Source: Thysanoteuthis rhombus (Eukaryota > Mollusca > Cephalopoda > Oegopsida > Thysanoteuthidae). From it: DNA of 64,000 nt. The stretch lies in assembly GCA_963457665.1 (NCBI GenBank), contig OY735212.1:59977228-60041227 (forward strand). Direction: 5' to 3'. The notes beneath the pieces were generated by a model, which made no database searches, had not been told where the DNA came from, and worked only from the letters and a program-made list of their open reading frames with translations. Shown in pieces: positions 55,363 to 64,000 of the stretch; position 1 is the stretch's first letter; the number at the start of each line of letters is the position of its first letter. The position numbers were made by a program, and so were the translations under genes.

Positions 55363-55648
55363 CAGTGTTTTTGAAATTTAGGTCCATGGACCCCTTGGGA
55401 TCCAACAAATAATGCTCAGGAGTCCACACCAGTATCCCCTCTAAACCTGACTTAGTGAATCTTGTCGCAGAGAAACAATATTATCCATCGCACAACTATT
55501 ATTATTCAGAATAAATGATATTTAAAGGTCAGAATAGTTGTTTATTGTTTTATTACAGTCTAAAAACTAAATTCTTGAAATAGGGGTCCACTAGAATATC
55601 TCCTTTATAGAAGGGGTTGTTGAGTTATTCAAAGTTTCAAAATCACTG
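55363..55648. mobile_element. hAT-type MITE (fourth family)
   Basis: A 286-bp element starting CAGTGTTTTTGAAATTTAGG and ending AAAGTTTCAAAATCACTG, imperfect inverted ends. The flanks AAGTTATA (55355-55362) and GAGTAACA (55649-55656) agree at 5 of 8 positions. Interior GGTCCATGGACCCC and GGGGTCC blocks are typical of hAT MITEs. Confidence 0.78.
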
Positions 55649-55775
55649 GAGTAACAGATGATATTTTCAACTTGATTGCAGTTTTTTTCCCATGGACTAT
55701 TGATTGTCATCTGTTTTTAGTGCAGCTTTTTAGCTTATACCAAATCATATTATCTCTCTATGCTTTGAGAAATCT

Positions 55776-55912
55776 GTGAGATATCTCAACAACTATCCAT
55801 TGTACTATGTTGATATTCATCAATTATGTTGGTCTGTGAATGGGACATTGCAGTGTCAAGTTTGAAATTGGAATGACTGTTCTCGGTATGAGTAGTGCTT
55901 GATTTACAATAC
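55776..55912 (+). repeat. Family I repeat
   Basis: ATATCTCAACAACTATCCAT, TGTACTATGTTGATATTCAT, GCAGTGTCAAGTTTGAAAT, GTTCTCGGTATGAG. The same order appears at 59.6 kb. Confidence 0.72.
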
Positions 55913-55994
55913 TAATTCATCTTGAAATGGATATAGTTTTTTGCTTGAATATGCTACATCTCCAGCATTCACGAGCATGGTTTGAAATGTTTGA

Positions 55995-56030
<36 letters not shown>

Positions 56031-56361
56031 AAAGAGAATTATATCAAATGATGAGAGAGAAAAGATGACTGTTTCTCTCAACAGGTGACTTGTATTCAAT
56101 TCATGCAACCAAAGCACTTTCAAGACCAAAAAGATTGATTGAAACAATATAACAATTAAGAGCAAAACCCAGTTGATAGTAACTGACAGCAACAACCATC
56201 AATCATTTTGTCCCAGACATTGTAATTAATTTTATCTTTATAATCTATAATACAATGTATCATAGGATTGGCAATTTGACTGCTAAAAAGATGACTTGGA
56301 AAACATTTTCATATTTACTCAAGCCAAATTCACATCGTATTGGGGATGTTCAATCAACATC
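55913..56361. other. AT-rich DNA with a (GA)n tract
   Basis: (GA)13 at 56000-56026; nothing else. The 92-codon reverse frame at 55917-56195 crosses the tract and is not a gene. Confidence 0.5.
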
Positions 56362-56570
56362 TGAAAACGGATTTCTATCCTTGACAAATCAAAATAAAAA
56401 TTGCTAAATTAGCACACTAATGCTCAACCATTCGGGTCATTTTTCACCACTTTCAGCAACTTAATCAGTGTTTTTGGGCCATTTTTTCTTTAGTTCTTTT
56501 TGGCAGTAAAACTAGCATTATAATATCTTTAGAGTTGGCAACACTGAATTCAAGTCTTGGCATTTTTCTG
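56362..56570 (+). repeat. Family H repeat
   Basis: TTTCTATCCTTGACAAATC, AAATTGCTAAATTAGCAC, TTTTTGGCAGTAAAAC, TTGGCAACACTGA. The best partner of the copy at 7.2 kb. Confidence 0.72.
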
Positions 56571-57939
56571 CTTACATCCATGCCCTGTATTTTTTTTATT
56601 CAGGATTGCTTCAAAATATTCACAATTGTAAACTTTTAAAGTAATTTTCATGTCATCCTTGGGTATATGTAATCAAAAAAAGACAATAGTAAAAAGACAT
56701 GTGCAGTCATGGGCTTATAACATGAAATCTAATATGGCTCTGACAATGGTTGATTTTGAAATCATGCTGTAAAATTTCCCACCAGACAAATATTTCCATA
56801 ACTTTCATGATCCAGAATGAATATTCAAGAAAATCAAAACCTACAAACACTTGAAATTTTGTTTTGATTTATTTATTTTCATGGAAGCAGTTTTAAAAAA
56901 CAAATAATGTGGCCATGTAAGTTGACTAAACAAACAGAAAATGAATAACTTCACTTCCAAATAAAGCTGCCAGTTTATTCATGTATATTTCATCATCCGT
57001 TCCATATACGCTTTTAAGTAATATGTTTTTTAAGAGAGAATATAGTGATTTATTCTTTTCACAATTTCTATGCCTATCCTTGTAATACATAGGAAATTGG
57101 TTAGTTTTTAATGGAATATAGATGTTCAGATTTATAGATTATAGCTTATATACCCTTTTTTTCAAATTAGTGGAGAAATTTATGTCTGCATATGATCAAA
57201 ATCCAAGATGTATAGTCCATCTTTATTGGATTATATCACATCAGTTTTAGGATAAATCCCTCATATTTTACGTGACCATAGGAGAACATAAAAGATTCGG
57301 ATACTGATTACAGGCGTAATTGGAATGATTTTAAAAAAGGAAAAAAAAAACTTGCAAAGAAAAATTGAGGATAATTGTATCAGAAAATATTTTTTTCTAA
57401 GCATTAACCTTTTAGTGAAACTCTGAATGAAAGTTCTGTCACTTTTATAATGTCAAGGAAATACTTGAGATTTGCATGCCTTATCCTCCAAGATGATGAG
57501 CCGTTTCCTCTGTCCTGAATAAAATGAATTTTCTCTCCACTCCTTGAATAAGAAACAAACCATAAGGAGTTATTTGACGTTAGTAAATTGTCATATGTAC
57601 TGATAAAAATCATTACATCTTTGAATTTTCCATCGTACCAGCTCTAACTTCTCTTGCTGTAAAAGTTAACATGACCTGTTGACCAGTGGTATGCATCGTA
57701 GGTCACTAAGTAAGGAAATGGACGAATAAGTTGAAGTGTTTTTTTATAGATTGACCTCTAGCTGCTGGGAAGTTACTATGTGCATACACATTTGTCTTAG
57801 CAACAGTAACCGAAATTCACCCAGGTCAAAATAACTTCCTTGAAAATTTTCAGTGTCCAGAATTGAATCATGTAACTTGACTGGTATTGCAAGCAGTCAC
57901 TGTTTCATGTGACCACTCGTTGGTAACTATCAACCAAAA
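56571..57939. other. AT-rich DNA, no feature recognised
   Basis: Only a 69-codon reverse frame (57404-57613) without motif. Confidence 0.4.
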
Positions 57940-58150
57940 CCATCAATACCAACATAGGTTTCTTGAGTTTTTAAGTTGGTCTGGCTGACTGGCTACTTAT
58001 GTATCACATATATGAGCAGCACAGATGGAGCTAGAGGGCTGAAAATTCAAATAGGTACTTCTTAGTATGTCTAGAAAAAAGTTTCTTTTGTTTTTTGAAA
58101 ATCTCATTTCATTTCCTTAAATCTCAAACGTAAGCAGCAGACAGTTTTCT
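57940..58150 (+). repeat. Family A repeat, 5' half
   Basis: ACATAGGTTTCTTGAGTTTT, AGTTGGTCTGGCTGACTGGC, GATGGAGCTAGAGGGCTGAA, TATGTCTAGAAAAAAG; the 3' half is lost. Confidence 0.72.
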
Positions 58151-58391
58151 CTGAAACCGCTGCACATTCTCGGAAAAAAGGCAGTTGGCAACCATCAAAA
58201 TGCCTCAGAACTTTAAATCTTCACCTTCCAATTGTTATTTTACCAACATATATGTATTTGGTAGTTCGGGAATTATGCGTATGTAAATATATCACTTCTA
58301 GATCTGAAGTGAAGTTACTGATCCTACCTTGAGGTAATGGAAGGGATGTTGGATAGTCTATAGCCACACTGAAGAATTGTAATTATTAATC

Positions 58392-58412
58392 ATTATCACA
58401 CACACACACACT

Positions 58413-58462
<50 letters not shown>

Positions 58463-58485
58463 GCAAATGTTTTTATTAGTTAAAC

Positions 58486-58541
<56 letters not shown>

Positions 58542-58563
58542 CAAATGTTTTTATTAGTTAAAC

Positions 58564-58601
<38 letters not shown>

Positions 58602-58626
58602 GAGTTTAACTAATAAAAACATTTGC
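58392..58626. repeat. (TA)n array with three 28-bp motifs forming a palindrome
   Basis: The 28-bp motif GCAAATGTTTTTATTAGTTA, AACTTGAA is present at 58463-58490 and 58541-58568 in direct orientation. Its reverse complement is at 58599-58626 with one mismatch. The spacers are pure TA runs of about 50 and 30 bp, and (CA)n plus (TA)n lies upstream. The whole could fold into a long hairpin. Confidence 0.95.
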
Positions 58627-59593
58627 TTACAAATGTATGAATGAATAAATGGCTTGGCTCTGCAGACAGATTTTGAGGGGGTTTTCCGTGATTATGTGAT
58701 CCTTTGAGGGCAGGGTGAATTTCCAATGAAATTAACAAGCGTATGAAAGAATACAATTTCTGTAAATAACTTTTCATTGGAAAAATATTGATTCACTGTG
58801 TTGAATTTAAAAGTGCACACATACTTTTGTCACAGGAAATAGATTTGCACAAAATAAGATTTTTGTGCTCACTGACTACTAAAATTTAGAGGGAAAATTG
58901 CTTTGGGGAGGGGGTGCACTAAGATGTTATTGGGGCTTTTATGAGCTTGTTTAGAGGGCAGATCTTTCAGAAGCCTGGAGTCAGTGGGAAAATTCGTTTA
59001 AATGAAAGGTTTTCTTGGTAATGAAAAGCTTGAGAACTTAGGTGTTAATACAATACAAGAATGATTACGTTCTTCAAAGAAACGTATTTAGTTAACATTC
59101 TATTCTATTATTTGAACTGCTTTGTTTGGTTTGTTATTCCATTGAAGAAAACAGCAATAACCCTGAAATACTTCTAATCACCTATCACGTGGGTGAAAGG
59201 AACATTAGAGATACTTTGCTGCAAACGCATTTCTGTTGTTTATTTCCAAGTGCTTATCACTAAAAGTCTTCCAGCTATTTTCTTCCTCTTTTAACAGCCA
59301 CCACTTTAAACCTTATCTATTCCTCTCTTTTTTTTTTCTTTCTTGCCCTTCTTACTTTCTCTCTCTCCCAAGCTTCTGCTTTGTATTAGTTAATGTATCT
59401 ACTACTGCTCACCTGATTTTCTTTTCTTCTTAGCCTACAACCTTCATCGCGAAAACAAACTTTCTTCACCCGTCTCACTCAGATTTTGCACCAACTTTCC
59501 CTAGTAAAGTCCCCACCCTCACGCACACACTTCCTCAAATAAATAATTATCCTAACTATAATTTCAGAAGTATGTTTATATGTGAGTGCTAAG
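58627..59593. other. AT-rich DNA, no feature recognised
   Basis: 59.27-59.44 kb is pyrimidine-rich and low in complexity. The 65-codon frame across it has no domain. Confidence 0.4.
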
Positions 59594-59733
59594 ATGACTC
59601 GATAACTGTCTATTGTACGAAGTTGACATTCGCCAGATATGTTGATCCGTGCAGCAGATATTACAGTGTCAAGTTTGAAGTCGATTGGATTTACGGTTCT
59701 CGATATGAGGGGGTTGCTTGATTCACAATGAAA
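59594..59733 (+). repeat. Family I repeat
   Basis: ACTGTCTATTGTACGAAGTT, TTACAGTGTCAAGTTTGAAG, TCGATTGGATTTACGGTTCT, CGATATGAGG. Pairs with 55.8 kb. Confidence 0.72.
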
Positions 59734-59799
59734 AAAAAAAATCTATACTGGTGAGCGTCTTTAGTTATTTTGTAATAGGATCAAGTAGGTGAGAAAATC

Positions 59800-59985
59800 A
59801 GTCGTGGGGGTCTGTTGTATTCTTTTTAAGATAATGTGTTGATCGTTACTACTATCAACTATATTTCCGTTTTGATTGTTGCTATTAGCATCATGACTAA
59901 ATAAAGAACAGCATCTCATTATTTCGAGTATAAACCTCCTGTAGATTTTCATGAAACCGGATGCACCTTCTGAACGGACATACTC
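59800..59985 (-). repeat. Family O repeat with a coding-like tract
   Basis: Reverse strand: GAGATGCTGTTCTTTATTTA, AGCAACAATCAAAACGG, TATAGTTGATAGTAG. Partner of 6.67-6.85 kb. Reverse frames of 63-64 codons run through it without a recognised domain. Confidence 0.5.
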
Positions 59986-60324
59986 TAGTACTTATAATTA
60001 TAAGTATAAATATTATATCATACATTATTTCAGGTGACAAACCTTTTATGCGTACATTACTTTCCTTTGTGCGCGGTATGCACAGGCACACAGGGAACTA
60101 TGGCCAAGGCCATATTTCCTTTGTACCCAATTATAATAGCACTCTCATTGGTGTATAAAACTAGCAGCTTAACCATTTCACTACCATTTATTTCCTATAA
60201 TTATAAAAGTTAATCTTTGTCTCAACAGATTAATAAGAAAGTGTTGATAATTTGCTGCAAAATGAAGTCTTTTTTTTTTTTCAAAGTCAAAATTACAGAT
60301 ATATAGGAAGGAAAATTAAAAAGG
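59986..60324. other. Unassigned DNA
   Basis: A 65-codon frame at 59961-60158 includes GDKPF and HRHTG wording reminiscent of C2H2 linkers, but has no cysteine pairs. I do not call a zinc finger. Confidence 0.3.
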
Positions 60325-60708
60325 ATTGAATAACCATAGCCACCAAAGGTGGGCAAAGAGTTCTCTCTTTTTCATGTTTGTGTGCTACTCGCCATAACAT
60401 TCTGTCTGCAGACTTGAAAATGGGTATCATTATTCCACTGGACCCCCCTTCTAAAAATGTTTTGTTTTGTTTTTTCAAAAAAAAAAACCAAACTGATTTA
60501 ACTTTCTGGAGGCCCTATTTTAACAGGTTTCAAGATTCTCCAGAATTTTGATGTTTCTTTTCACTCTATTCTAGATGTTTTCTTGTGGAAAATGCCAGTG
60601 ATGTCATAAATAGTATTTATTCTGACTATATCTATTCTTCAATTGAATTTTTTACATGACCTTGGATTTTAATGCTACAGTTGTTTAATTATTGACTCTG
60701 ATGGCAAA
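60325..60708 (+). mobile_element. Family D element, near complete
   Basis: Starts ATTGAATAACCATAGCCACC, has ATCATTATTCCACTGGACCC, GATGTCATAAATAGTATTTA, TTCTGACTATATCTATTC and ends ACAGTTGTTTAATTATTGAC. About 384 bp, matching the 389-bp copy at 10.5 kb. Confidence 0.78.
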
Positions 60709-61102
60709 TATTACCATTTGTATATGCTTATAAAAATTTGTTTCTAAAAACACATGACTTGGAATGCTGTCTTTCAAGGCAGGCAGGCACCTCCATTTTG
60801 AAAGATTGTGTGCTTAGTCTTCCATACTATTTTTTGTACTTTTCAGATTTTTTACCATCAAGCCAGGCTCAAAGTTCATAAAATAAAGAAAAAAGCAAAT
60901 ATGATATCTTTTTATGTCATTATAGTTATTTAATGAATAAATGAAAAAAAATGTACCTTAAAAAACAGAAACATTCCCAATTATTTGGATTTTTTTGTTT
61001 TCTTGATAATGATCTGAGGATTTTCATATCAGCTTTCACCAAGGATACTCAAATATTTTGAATTTTTGTTTTTTTTCATTATCCTTTGTGACTTCTCAGA
61101 GA
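60709..61102. other. AT-rich DNA, no feature recognised
   Basis: No feature found. Confidence 0.4.
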
Positions 61103-61110
61103 CTAGAGAA

Positions 61111-61459
61111 CATTGGTAGTATGGTGCTTTATATCTTGGGTGTGCTATGGTTACATAAAAATGCTGAAATATCTCAGTGTTTATAAAAAGCAATGGACAG
61201 TTGAAGCCTTTTTGGCACAATTTAGAGAAGGTGGTCCTGATGGTAGAAATAAAAGAATTAATGGAAAACAGAATTTGGATTTGATACTATCATCAGATGA
61301 AAATGTCCAATTCATACATAGAATCGGGATCACTTTTCCTACATTGTACTAAAAAGACTTATACTGTCCATTACTTTTTATAGATACTAATGTATTTTTG
61401 TATTTTTGTGCATCCATAGCACACAGCACAACCAAGATACAAAGCACCATATGCCACTG
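61111..61459. mobile_element. Family F hAT-type foldback element
   Basis: A 349-bp element with both arms: CATTGGTAGTATGGTGCTTT at the left and AAAGCACCATATGCCACTG at the right; AAAAGCAATGGACAGTTGAA mirrors ATACTGTCCATTACTTTTTA. The flanks CTAGAGAA and GTAGAGAG match at 6 of 8 positions. The two short frames (63 and 79 codons) lie in the arms. Confidence 0.86.
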
Positions 61460-61625
61460 GTAGAGAGTAGTTCATTATAAATGTGTATCTTGGGAGAACC
61501 AAGTCATCTTATTAGTCTCCATAGTAATGGTCATACCTGCAACTAATGGAGGACATCAACTTTATTGCATGACTATCATTTTCAGATAATGGCCCAAAGA
61601 TTGGGGGGGGGAGTGATGACATTTA

Positions 61626-62028
61626 AGGGGGGGCAGATCTGGTTTGTCACACAATAGAAACTATCATGCTACCAATGTCTTTTGGTGGCATGCCATCTTA
61701 GGGGTGATGAATTAAAAAATTAGAAAAAGGACTGATAAGTTCTCACTTTTTGGGGGTCGTGATTGCTTAATAAGTCTTTTGTTAAAAAGCAGACACTAAG
61801 GGATCAATTTAGCACAAACCTACATTGCAAATTGAACCATTACAAAAAAAAACTATTTGGGGGAGAAATCTATAAAAAAAACAAAATGTTTTTCTGCAGA
61901 CATAATGTGTAGTAAATGTTTGGATTTTCAGCCCTTTAGCTCCATTGGTACAGCCTGTATTTGTGATACGTAAATAGCTAGTCAGCCTGACCAACTCCAG
62001 CAATCTATGTTGACAGTTTTGGTTGACT
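61626..62028 (-). repeat. Family A repeat (reverse), full length
   Basis: On the reverse strand: CAAAACTGTCAACATAGATT, TACCAATGGAGCTAAAGGGC, GCATGCCACCAAAAGACATT and a TGTGTGACAAACCAGA end. A G7/G8 patch at 61.60-61.63 kb flanks it. Confidence 0.8.
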
Positions 62029-62369
62029 GTATTTAACATTTAAGTAGAGATAAGGATCCCTTTTTTTCCCAATGTTATCTACTACAAATTAGGAAATACC
62101 GCTTTGATAAAAATAAAACTGTTCTTGAAAAACTCTGTTATCATATTATGAAATGCTGGCGGCAAGTATTTGGGCGGAGTGAGGGTTTCATTTTGTCGGT
62201 TGTGTCAAACACAATAAGTAAGAGTGACATAATTGTCTCAGTAACCAGACCTTTCAAATGAATAGTTTTTACTCATTATCACTGTCAAAAATTGGTCTGT
62301 CCTTAAACAATCAGAAGTTTGTTCGCTGGCTTAAGAATTCTTTCTTGTTAAGTCATGGTACACTTTTTT
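62029..62369. other. AT-rich DNA, no feature recognised
   Basis: No feature found. Confidence 0.35.
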
Positions 62370-62768
62370 AATCAGTGCTACCCACAACAGACCAGTTTAT
62401 CACAGTTGCTGGATTTAGGTCATTAATGTGTTATAAGATTTGTATGTATCTATGTATCCGGACTTCGCCCAGTCCTTACTATTCAGAGTAGAAACTTTAA
62501 ATTTTGCACTTCCCTCAATGAGTAGGAAAAATGTTTTCCTGTTTTCTTTTTTCTCATCCCCACCCCATTCACTCTTCTAATAGGTTTTTACTGGAGAGTT
62601 CAACTGAGTTTATGTGCATGTTTTCATATGTTTTTTCAAATAAATTTATTTTTCAAACCATAGTGATTGTAATTTTGTCAGGGTAATTTAACTACCATCA
62701 CACTTAAATTATGAAAAGTAGCATTTATGGGTGTTGGTGATTTATAATTTCCCTTGGAATGCTAATTT
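62370..62768 (+). repeat. Family B repeat
   Basis: CCACAACAGACCAGTTTATC, ATGTATCCGGACTTCGCCCA, AATTTTGCACTTCC and the end GTGATTTATAATTTCCCTTG. The family A-shared centre is badly eroded here. Confidence 0.7.
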
Positions 62769-62982
62769 AATTTTAGATTTAGTGCACAATGTAATTGACT
62801 AGAATCCACTAATATATTTATATTCTACTCAATCATAAGACTAAACTGTATTTTTTGATTACATGAACTTATGATGACATATACATAGGAAGCTGTTTAT
62901 TATAATCACAGAATGATATCAAAGGGTTATTGTTATCAAAATGAATCACTCAAACATTTTATTTAAAATTGATTGAGATATC

Positions 62983-63250
62983 TGCACCTCACCTGGATGA
63001 ATCATTATAGCCTACGCATGCGCCAGAACTAATTATCTAAAAATTATCTAAAAAAATAAATCTTGTATCTAAAAAAAATACCAGCTCAAGATTTGGGTAT
63101 TTCTAGTCTAAAATCACTGTAGAGACCAAAAAAAACACTTCTTAAAGAAAAACAAATGCAAATTTTCAAAAATGTGACCAGGAGCACCCAGACACACACA
63201 CCAATGAGCAATGGAAGAAAAATCTGTTGCCCACTTGGTTAGTTGATCCA
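62983..63250 (+). mobile_element. Family C element
   Basis: TGAATCATTATAGCCTACGC, CAGAACTAATTATCTAAAAA, TCAAGATTTGGGTATTTC, AATGTGACCAGGAGCACCC and a GCCCACTTGGTTAGTTGATC end. The final inverted repeat is lost. Confidence 0.75.
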
Positions 63251-64000
63251 GTGGAATATTTCTGAGGCTCCCGTGATTTGATTATCCACTTACCATAATC
63301 AAAGTTCTGGGCATTGTTTTTGAAATCTGTACGTAAAAATTTCACAACCATTATTATACAATATTTCAAAAAACAGGAAAGATTAGTGCTTACTAATACT
63401 CTCGAAAGTATTACAAGAATGAGCTGTTTATAAATGAACCACTGAATGCAAACAATATGCAGTCAACACTAGATAAGTTTGTTAAATAAAGAGATCAGTA
63501 TATTTGTATTTATAGACAAATGTTAAATATGTACTATTGAATCAACATAGCTACAATGATCACACAACCTAACAAGTTAATCCATTGTAAAATAGCCATG
63601 ACATGGTATTATAAGGTATAGGTGTTTGTGGATGAGTTTGATTAGAATGATAGAGAGAGAGATATAAACTAGTTTTGAAACTGACAATTTTGCTCTATGT
63701 AACTTTGTATCACTGTCTGAAAATTTGGGATGGGTAGGTGGGTTGGTAGAGTTTTGAGTGACACATAAGAACTTACAGAGAGCGGGTATTGTGAGGAGAC
63801 TGAAGGAACTTGGCTATGGTGATTCATTTTTAGGCAGAGGTGGTAATATTTTCTTCCTTTTTTTTTTCACAAGTTTGTGAGAAGCAACTGAATAAATGAG
63901 TTAATGAATGTATAATAAAGAAAGGATGTGGCAGCTCATTAGTTGCCTGCATTCTGCTAAAGCCCTCTAAAGAGAGAAAGTCATTAATGCTTTACCAATG
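63251..64000. other. AT-rich DNA with a family C tip
   Basis: 63.81-63.85 kb (TTGGCTATGGTGATTCATTT, then AGG.AGAGGTGGTAATATT) resembles the outer end of a reverse-strand family C element without its body. The rest is featureless to the window edge. Confidence 0.4.

Noticed and set aside
59961..60158. C2H2 zinc-finger exon (GDKPF and HRHTG wording)
   Set aside because: The two cysteines needed for each finger are absent and the spacing is wrong.

Overview
The window looks like gene-poor nuclear DNA from an invertebrate animal. It is strongly AT-rich, with long (TA)n tracts, poor in CpG, and dense in decayed transposable elements. I found no host protein-coding gene, no rRNA and no functional tRNA. 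Every open frame is short (129 codons at most). The few frames with recognisable protein similarity are pieces of transposons: RTE-type and CR1/L2-type reverse transcriptases, piggyBac, mariner and possibly Tc1 transposases. The sequence alone does not let me name the phylum. The repeat mix (tRNA-headed SINEs, RTE, CR1/L2-like LINEs, hAT foldback elements) fits a large, intron-rich invertebrate genome such as a mollusc or chelicerate. The window is best read as intergenic or deep intronic.

Layout. 0-9 kb: family A and B repeats, a hAT foldback element with a perfect 8-bp target duplication, the first family C element, an RTE 3' end and a family H copy. 9-16 kb: a family D element nested inside family E, an acidic 37-codon reading frame in a CpG-bearing patch, an 11-copy 30-bp minisatellite, a (TA)n tract, a second RTE lineage and a family C copy. 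16-24 kb: mostly featureless DNA with a degenerate SINE head, a solo hAT arm, a pogo-like end, a hAT MITE and a tRNA-Val-type SINE. 24-32 kb: a piggyBac transposase 3' end with an intact cysteine-rich tail, two RTE pieces, a CR1/L2-like 3' end, microsatellites and two family C elements. 32-45 kb: a reverse-strand SINE head, family D with an internal duplication, RTE/family A, a mariner remnant beside a strong hairpin, two more CR1/L2-like scraps, two reverse-strand family A copies and a diverged tandem pair. 45-56 kb: RTE joined to family D, a second RTE copy, a duplicated 46/48 kb repeat, hAT MITEs and foldbacks, and another CR1/L2-like piece. 56-64 kb: families H, A, I, O, D, F, A, B and C, plus a three-copy 28-bp palindrome embedded in (TA)n at 58.4 kb.

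Nothing here works together as a pathway. The biological content is the transposon history: 3'-terminal LINE scraps, non-autonomous DNA elements whose target duplications or empty sites can be read in the sequence, and foldback elements built round microsatellites. Family letters A-O are my own labels, based on similarity between copies inside this window. No database search was possible.
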